Translations under genes and position numbers: made by a program
DNA from: Verticillium longisporum
Lineage: Eukaryota; Ascomycota; Sordariomycetes; Glomerellales; Plectosphaerellaceae
Length of the DNA: 64,000 nt
Direction of reading: 5' to 3'
NCBI GenBank assembly: GCA_019188255.1
Contig: JAETXT010000002.1
Coordinates: forward strand, 6,262,001-6,326,000
Shown: one piece after another, positions 58,900 to 64,000 of the stretch
Layout: each line of letters begins with the position of its first letter
Position numbering within the stretch: position 1 is the stretch's first letter
Notes under the pieces: model-generated
What the model saw: the letters and a program-made list of their open reading frames with translations, nothing else
The model's database searches: none
Told to the model about the DNA's origin: nothing

Positions 58900-61678
58900 C
58901 AACAACAACAACAGCAGCAGCAGCAGCAGCAGCAGATGGGCGGCCAGATGCCGCAACAGATGGGACAGATACCGAATCAGATGTTTCCCCCGAATTTGCA
59001 AGGACGCAATCCCATGGAACAACAAAAATGGCTGCGTATCAAGCTAGACTACAACAACAACTCCAAGCGCAGGGGAATATGCAGAACATGCACCCTGGTA
59101 TGCAGCAGAACATGCAAATGGCAGCCCAAATGCAGGCTCAAAACCTGTCTCAGGGAAGAGGCATGGTGACGAAGCAACCGATGCAGCCCATGCCTAATGG
59201 ACAGATGCCGCAAGGGGGCACACGGCCTCAATCACGACAGCCCATGGGTCAGGATCAGTTCATGAAGAGCTTATCCAAGTTCATGCATTCAAAAGGCTTA
59301 CCTCTGGAGACAAATGTCGTCATTGGCAACCGGCCGGTTAACTTAATGCACCTTTTCCAGGCTGTTCAGAGTAAGGGTGGTTATAAGTCCACCACTGCCT
59401 CCAACCAATGGCCTCATGTATCCAACGCAATCGGATTCCATCCCGTCCAGATACCGCAAGCGCCGTCCATGCTCAAAGATATGTACGAAAGGAATATCTT
59501 ACGGTTCGAGGAATTCTGGACTGCTCAGCAGAACCAGCAGCGGATGATGCAGCAGCAGCAACAGGGTAGACAAACCCAACCCGTCCCTAGCGGCCAACCA
59601 CAACCCTCGCCCGCGAAGCAAATGTCGCCGCAAGCTCAGGCTTCTCAAGGCATGATGCAGGCTGGACAGCCGCAAGCTCCGCAGGCTCCGCAGCAGCCAG
59701 TAGCTCAGCTTCACCAGCAGCAGCATCAGCAACCGAACACCCAGTCGCAACATCAACAGCAACATGTGCAGCAACACCAACAGCAGCCGCAAATTTCACA
59801 ATCACCATTGCCGCAACAGCAGCAGCCGCAGCAACATACTCCGCAACCACAGCAGCAACCGCAACAGCCAAAGCCACCCCACATAGGCTCCATGTCAGGT
59901 CAGGCGCAGCTCAAGCAACCAACTTTCGTCGGCCCACAGGGCATGAACGGGAGCACTGCACACCAAGGCCAGGCACAGTTAGGCCTTGCAACCAGCACGC
60001 CGGGACAACATCGGAATAGCCTCCCGAGAGGCATTGAGCCGGTCTTGGGCGTAGGCCAATTGAATGCACCTGGGCCGTTCCCAGCTGCAACGCCTGCGCA
60101 TGCCGACCAGACCCCACCTCTCCCTACACAGTCCGACGCACTTGCTGGACCCTCACGCTCTTCTGGCAAGACGAACTTGCCAAAGCTTGTTCGTCTTGCG
60201 GCAGCTTCAGATGCATACCCCGGTGATGTTCGGCTCCCTCAGCCTGATGCATTTGGAGGCTTCAAGCTGGCCCAAGTCGATATAAAAGGCATGGTGATTG
60301 AACAGCTCAAGCCTGATGTTCCAAGTGTATGGGAGCTGGGCCTGGTCGATCTCCAAGCCTTGACGCGCAGTATCGAGTCGGGAATTCATGGTGAAGTGCG
60401 CATGGCGCTCGACACGCTTGCTACTGTTACACAAACTCCACCAAAAGACTCAAAAGACCCCCTCTTCATTCAGTTGAAGTCGTGTGAGGAGCTTGTTGAA
60501 GCACTTGTTGAATGCGCTGAGGAGCAGCTGGAGCAACTTGCAGAGAACACAGTCGAAGTATCTGACGACATACAACTCGCGGCATACGAAGACCTTGCGC
60601 GAGCCTGTTGGGTTGATCGACTAAACGTTCGCAAACTTCCCGAATTCGCCACCCCGGAGTATGAGCTCGACAGAGCCGTAGACCGCTTGACGTGTATTTT
60701 CACAATCCTACGGAATCTCTCATTCGAACCAGAAGCTGAGCCTACACGTACGTCCCCACAACTGCCGTTTGGTCCGCACCATAATCATCAAGTCTTGGCA
60801 GACGAGTCTGTCATTAAACTCGTCTGTGATATGATACGCTATCTCGGCACTCGGAATATGCTGCTCCGGACGCATGCCAACACGTTGGAATTCATGAAGG
60901 ACGCAATTACTCTGTTATCCAACATTGCAGGTGCAGTGGAAATCCCAGGGCGCGAGCAAGCGCTCTGCTTGCTGCATTTCTTGCTTGCTTTCGCACCTGG
61001 ACCGGGGCCATCAATCCGTGACGATCGACTGTATTTCCCCCTTTCGAACCTGCGCTCCAACCATATCTCTTCCACGCCGTCGACGCTCTAGCCAAGTTCC
61101 TCGCCCGCGATGAGCCTAATCGGACATTTTATAAGACTATATTCGCTCTGGACGCTGGAAGTACGACACCCTATGAGCTTTTAACCAAGACGTTCGCTCT
61201 GGCGATCTCAGTGGTTCCTATCCAATTATCCGAGGGTCAATTGAACCGGGCGGTTATGTCGCCTAAGCTGCGCATTGCTATCGAGAATCGCGCGCCATTG
61301 CTCATGCAGGGACTGTTGGCTGCAGGGATCCTAGCATCTCTGGCACCAAGCTACGAGAGCGGTGTCGCCAGAGCCTGGCTATCCAACGGGGATGGTTTTG
61401 CAGAGGCGTTATACTTCCTTGTCCAAGTTCTCAGTCACCAGTACGAACAGTCCGGTGCCGGCCGTGACCAGGACTTTCCCTACATAGTGGCACTTAGCGT
61501 GTCTCTCTTGCGAAAACTGGGGGAACGCGCCTTCGACCCAACCAATCCTTCAGCACTCCCAGCCAACGCTCTGCCCTCGGCCGAAAGCGTTTTCGGCATC
61601 ATGTCAATGAAGTCATCGGAATGGGCACGGGACGGGATTATCCGGGACTTGACGGCGTATGCCGACCTGCATCGATAA
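58144..61678 (+). CDS. SWI1: SWI/SNF chromatin remodeller ARID subunit Swi1, sequence carries two single-base deletions
   Basis: ARID/BRIGHT DNA-binding subunit of SWI/SNF. Start MNHFSANPSS at 58144. A long disordered Q/N/P/M-rich region includes 29 consecutive Gln (58849-58935) and EHSSTSQPNPYMQNMQ-type repeats. The ARID domain reads MKSLSKFMHSKGLPLETN, VNLMHLFQAVQSKGGY, WPHVSNAIGF and MYERNILRFEEFW. A second Q-rich stretch follows, then a conserved alpha-helical C-terminal region (FALAISVVPIQLSEGQL). The frame slips by -1 twice. At 59023-59027 five A should be six, so that MEQQK runs into MAAYQARLQQQL. Near 61032-61035 one base is missing in a TTT/CCCCC run, so that RLYF runs into PPFEPALQPYLFHAVDALAK. 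Restored length 1178 residues. No coding intron is needed. Confidence 0.92.
58849..58935 (+). repeat. CAG/CAA poly-glutamine repeat in SWI1
   Basis: Twenty-nine Gln codons: mixed CAG/CAA at the left, a pure CAG run, a pure CAA run, then CAG again. The interruption pattern suggests repeated slippage. Length is likely to vary between strains. Confidence 0.9.
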
Positions 61679-62217
61679 GCCGAGGTGTTGTGGCCAATTA
61701 GTGCCTCCTACATGGCGCAGCCTTGGGCACATATGGGGTTTGCGAAGGCTGACAGCGAAGTAGAGTTGGGGAAGAAGAAAAAAAGGCGCGGATGTACATC
61801 AATTGTGGTGCGAATTATACCTGGCTGACCCAGGTTGTATCTTGTATCTCTTGTTGTAAGTTGTTAAAGCGAGTTGTAGGACGACGGCGCAATGGGTTGT
61901 GCACAGGCTCTTTTCTACAGCATAACCATCAAAGGCCAGGCTTCGATAGAACATACCCTTAAAGTGTTTCATGTCATCTACCATCACATCACATGCAAAT
62001 CTTGTTCCCATCCTGTTCCCATTTAATGTACAGTCTACGGTTGTCTAATCGAACAACACCAAAGATTATTGTCTCTGCAGGTGTAGTCTAATGTCTCAAC
62101 AAGTCAACTTTCTGGCCCTCTAAGGACCGCCCAGACCTCAGATGTCTTGCCTTTCAACATTTACGACTGATGAAAGCGTGGTGTATTCACTTCTCCATAT
62201 GCTTAACCCACATTTTA
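61679..62217. terminator. Convergent 3' region of SWI1 and mL49
   Basis: 539 bases between stop codons on opposite strands. It must contain both terminators. No coding frame or repeat of note. Confidence 0.5.
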
Positions 62218-62763
62218 TTAAGGCGACGACACCTCAAAACTTGTCGTGGGCTTATGAGGATCGCCAAACTCGTCAGCAAGCCACTTCTTTATTTCTGTAA
62301 CATGCAGACCCTGATGTTGTTAGCTATGACTATGCCTTCAGTGTTAAGAACTATAACCCACCTTAATTTGAACATGGTCCGTCACAGGCGATATCGTGAT
62401 ATCCTCCCTCGGAAGACCTGTGGCATTGGCGAGGTCCTGTGCAAAGGCACGCTTGTCACCCGCAATGCGCTTAATGACTGTAAACTTGGATTGCCCGGCA
62501 GATTTAGTGCGAGGATACACAGGGTAGTTCTTGGATGGGGTAAGGTCGACAAGGTAGGCTCGTTCAGAGGTCTTCGAAAATTCGGTGGCGTTCCGGACTA
62601 TTGTTGAACCTGTCATAGGCTTGGAGGGAGGGATCGTGGTCTCAACGGCAATAGAGGTTGATGATTCATGAACCGTGGTGACAAAGCGGACGAAGAAGGC
62701 GGTCCGGGAAGGAGAGATAACTGGGGAGCGGGCTCGGAGCGCCCTGGCGATTAAGGCGCTCAT
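62218..62763 (-). CDS. IMG2: Mitochondrial large ribosomal subunit protein mL49 (Img2)
   Basis: Structural protein of the mitochondrial ribosome. Exons: 62763-62362 and 62310-62218, intron 51 nt (GTGGGT..CAG), 164 residues. The N-terminus (MSALIARALRARSPVISPSR) is Arg/Ser/Ala-rich without acidic residues, a mitochondrial presequence. The Img2 domain follows: YPVYPRTKSAGQSKFTVIKR, IAGDKRAFAQDLANATG, DHVQIK, and in exon 2 GLHVTEIKKWLADEFG. Start at 62763 preferred over an upstream ATG at 62829 because the presequence begins there. It is divergent from eIF3e. Confidence 0.92.
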
Positions 62764-63185
62764 AGCGACGGGAGAGGTATGCCGTAACCCGGGTACTGGA
62801 AGATTGCAGACGACGGGATCAAGGTTCAACTCGTTGCGGTCGATCTAAGAAGTTTCTCTACACTGGACCGCGCCGGTTGAACACCGGCAAATAAGATCAT
62901 GTTTCCTTTACCAGGTACCTTACCTGAGCACTCCGTTGCCCCACTTTAAGATTGACAGAGCCCGGAGAAACACCGGCACGCAGTCGAACCCCCACCAATA
63001 TTGCGTTTGTCAAAAAAAGGCCCAAAACTCAGTCTCTGCCCCTCCTCAGACGACGACGCCAGCAGGATCGCCATTTGTCCACTGCAAGCGACGACCGTCA
63101 CCGACGCTGTTCCCCTCCTCCCGACCGATAAGATTCTTTTCACAGGACGAAAGACCTTTCCCGAACCCACGTATATCGGCCCAAC
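62764..63185. promoter_or_regulatory. Divergent promoter region, mL49/eIF3e
   Basis: 422 bases shared by two translation genes, mitochondrial and cytosolic. Contains a short TACCT/AGGTA unit at 62912-62926 (CAGGTACCTTACCTG, a near-palindrome). Confidence 0.55.
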
Positions 63186-64000
63186 ATGGAGGATATTTAT
63201 GCAGCCCTCGATGGCGAGAACATCCTCCCCAAGCTTGCCTCGCAGCTCAGCAGACATCTGCTGTTTCCACTCGTCGAATTCGAGGCGGGTAGAGCTGAGG
63301 ACAACGGAAATGAGGAGAAGGCTAGGCAGATCTTGAACGGCAAACTCAAGCTGCTGCAGGACACCAACATGGCCGACTACGTCGCCGAACTCTACAAAGA
63401 AGTACACAATGTGAACGAGGCGCCTGCCGAGTACGCCAAGAAGCGCAACGATGTCATTGCCCAGCTTGAGAAGTACGAGCAGGAGACGGCCCGCATCTCG
63501 GAACTCCTGACACGCGAGGATGTCGTGGGACAGCTGCGCAGCGACAAGGTGGCCAACTTAGAGTTCTTGAAAAAGGACCACGAGGTGTGTCTGTGAAGCA
63601 ATCTGACGATAAGGGGAAATTCTCATTCTTCTTTTTTAGGTCACTATTGAGATGGTCGATTCTTTGTACGACTTTGGCCAATTTCAGTTCCGTTGCGGCA
63701 ACTATGGCGCTGCCGCAGACTTGCTCTATCAGTTCCGCGTTCTCTCCACCGATAACGACAAGGTGGCACAGGCGACATGGGGAAAACTGGCATCCGAGAT
63801 TCTGACGACGAATTGGGACTCGGCTGTTGAGGAGTTGATGAAAGTCAAAGAGAGCATCGACACAAAACTCTTCAGCAACCCCCGCGCTCAGCTTGACCAC
63901 CGCACCATGCTGGTCCACTGGGCTCTCTTCCCTCTCTTCAACTCTGAAGCTGCGCGCGAGCCCATTCTCGACCTCTTCTTCACTGCCCCTTTCATCAACA
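63186..64000 (+). CDS. Translation initiation factor eIF3 subunit e (Int6), cut by right edge
   Basis: Subunit of eIF3, which joins the 40S subunit and mRNA during initiation. Exons seen: 63186-63584 and 63640 onward past the window end; intron 55 nt (GTGTGT..TTTTAG). Conserved text: [36 protein letters not shown], then after the intron [31 protein letters not shown] and [14 protein letters not shown]. The PCI domain would lie beyond the edge. The start [12 protein letters not shown] matches the usual fungal position. Frame is intact as far as visible. Confidence 0.94.

Noticed and set aside
58801..59025. Poly-Leu minus-strand frame
   Set aside because: It is the reverse reading of the SWI1 CAG/CAA tract.
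59023..59028. Programmed frameshift at the A-run of SWI1
   Set aside because: A second unrelated slip in the same gene and similar slips in SEC24 and the amidase point to missing bases rather than a dedicated signal.

Overview
The window reads as nuclear chromosomal DNA of a filamentous ascomycete (Pezizomycotina, most likely Sordariomycetes). Genes are monocistronic and lie on both strands. Introns are short (about 47-94 nt) with GT..AG borders and CTRAC/TACTAA-type branch sites. The gene content is fungal: Mss4, Cft2, Sec24, Pac2, Cue3, Nup42, Cwh43, Utp6, a Q-rich Swi1, mL49 and eIF3e. I saw no bacterial operons, CRISPR arrays, rRNA genes or convincing tRNAs, and no intact transposon.

Layout. 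Positions 1-20.1 kb are housekeeping: PI4P 5-kinase MSS4 (-, cut by the left edge), CFT2/CPSF100 (-) divergent from SEC24 (+), a 4.3 kb stretch with no gene I can support, a microbial-type PARG domain protein (-), and mitochondrial asparaginyl-tRNA synthetase (+). Positions 20.1-30.4 kb hold no confident gene; the right part carries splice signals of a long 5' leader for the WOPR regulator pac2 (30440-31840). Positions 33.5-40.9 kb form an accessory block, all on +: a frame-broken amidase, a Zn2Cys6 transcription factor, and a C2H2 zinc-finger frame that continues, through a plausible intron, into a trypsin-like protease domain with a complete His/Asp/Ser triad. Positions 40.9-56.2 kb return to core genes: CUE3/ASCC2 (-), RPS20 (+), the FG nucleoporin NUP42 (-), a cytochrome P450 (-), CWH43 (-), UTP6 (+) and an EVE-domain protein (-). 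An AT-richer gene-free island follows, then SWI1 (+), mitochondrial mL49 (-) and eIF3e (+, cut by the right edge).

Roles. The core genes cover mRNA 3'-end formation, COPII and GPI-anchor traffic, ribosome biogenesis and rescue, mRNA export, chromatin remodelling and translation initiation; adjacent genes do not form one pathway. The accessory block (regulator, amidase, Zn2Cys6 factor, zinc-finger/protease protein) is where new biology is most likely.

Two sequence-wide oddities stand out. First, otherwise intact conserved genes are interrupted: single missing bases in SEC24 (2), SWI1 (2) and the amidase (3, plus one +1/-2 event), and in-frame stops in MSS4 (TAG) and CWH43 (TGA at an expected Trp). 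Consensus errors are the simplest explanation, but stop readthrough or A-to-I editing can be tested. Second, clusters of a degenerate palindromic element built from TACCT/AGGTA units recur in many intergenic regions and in none of the exons I traced.
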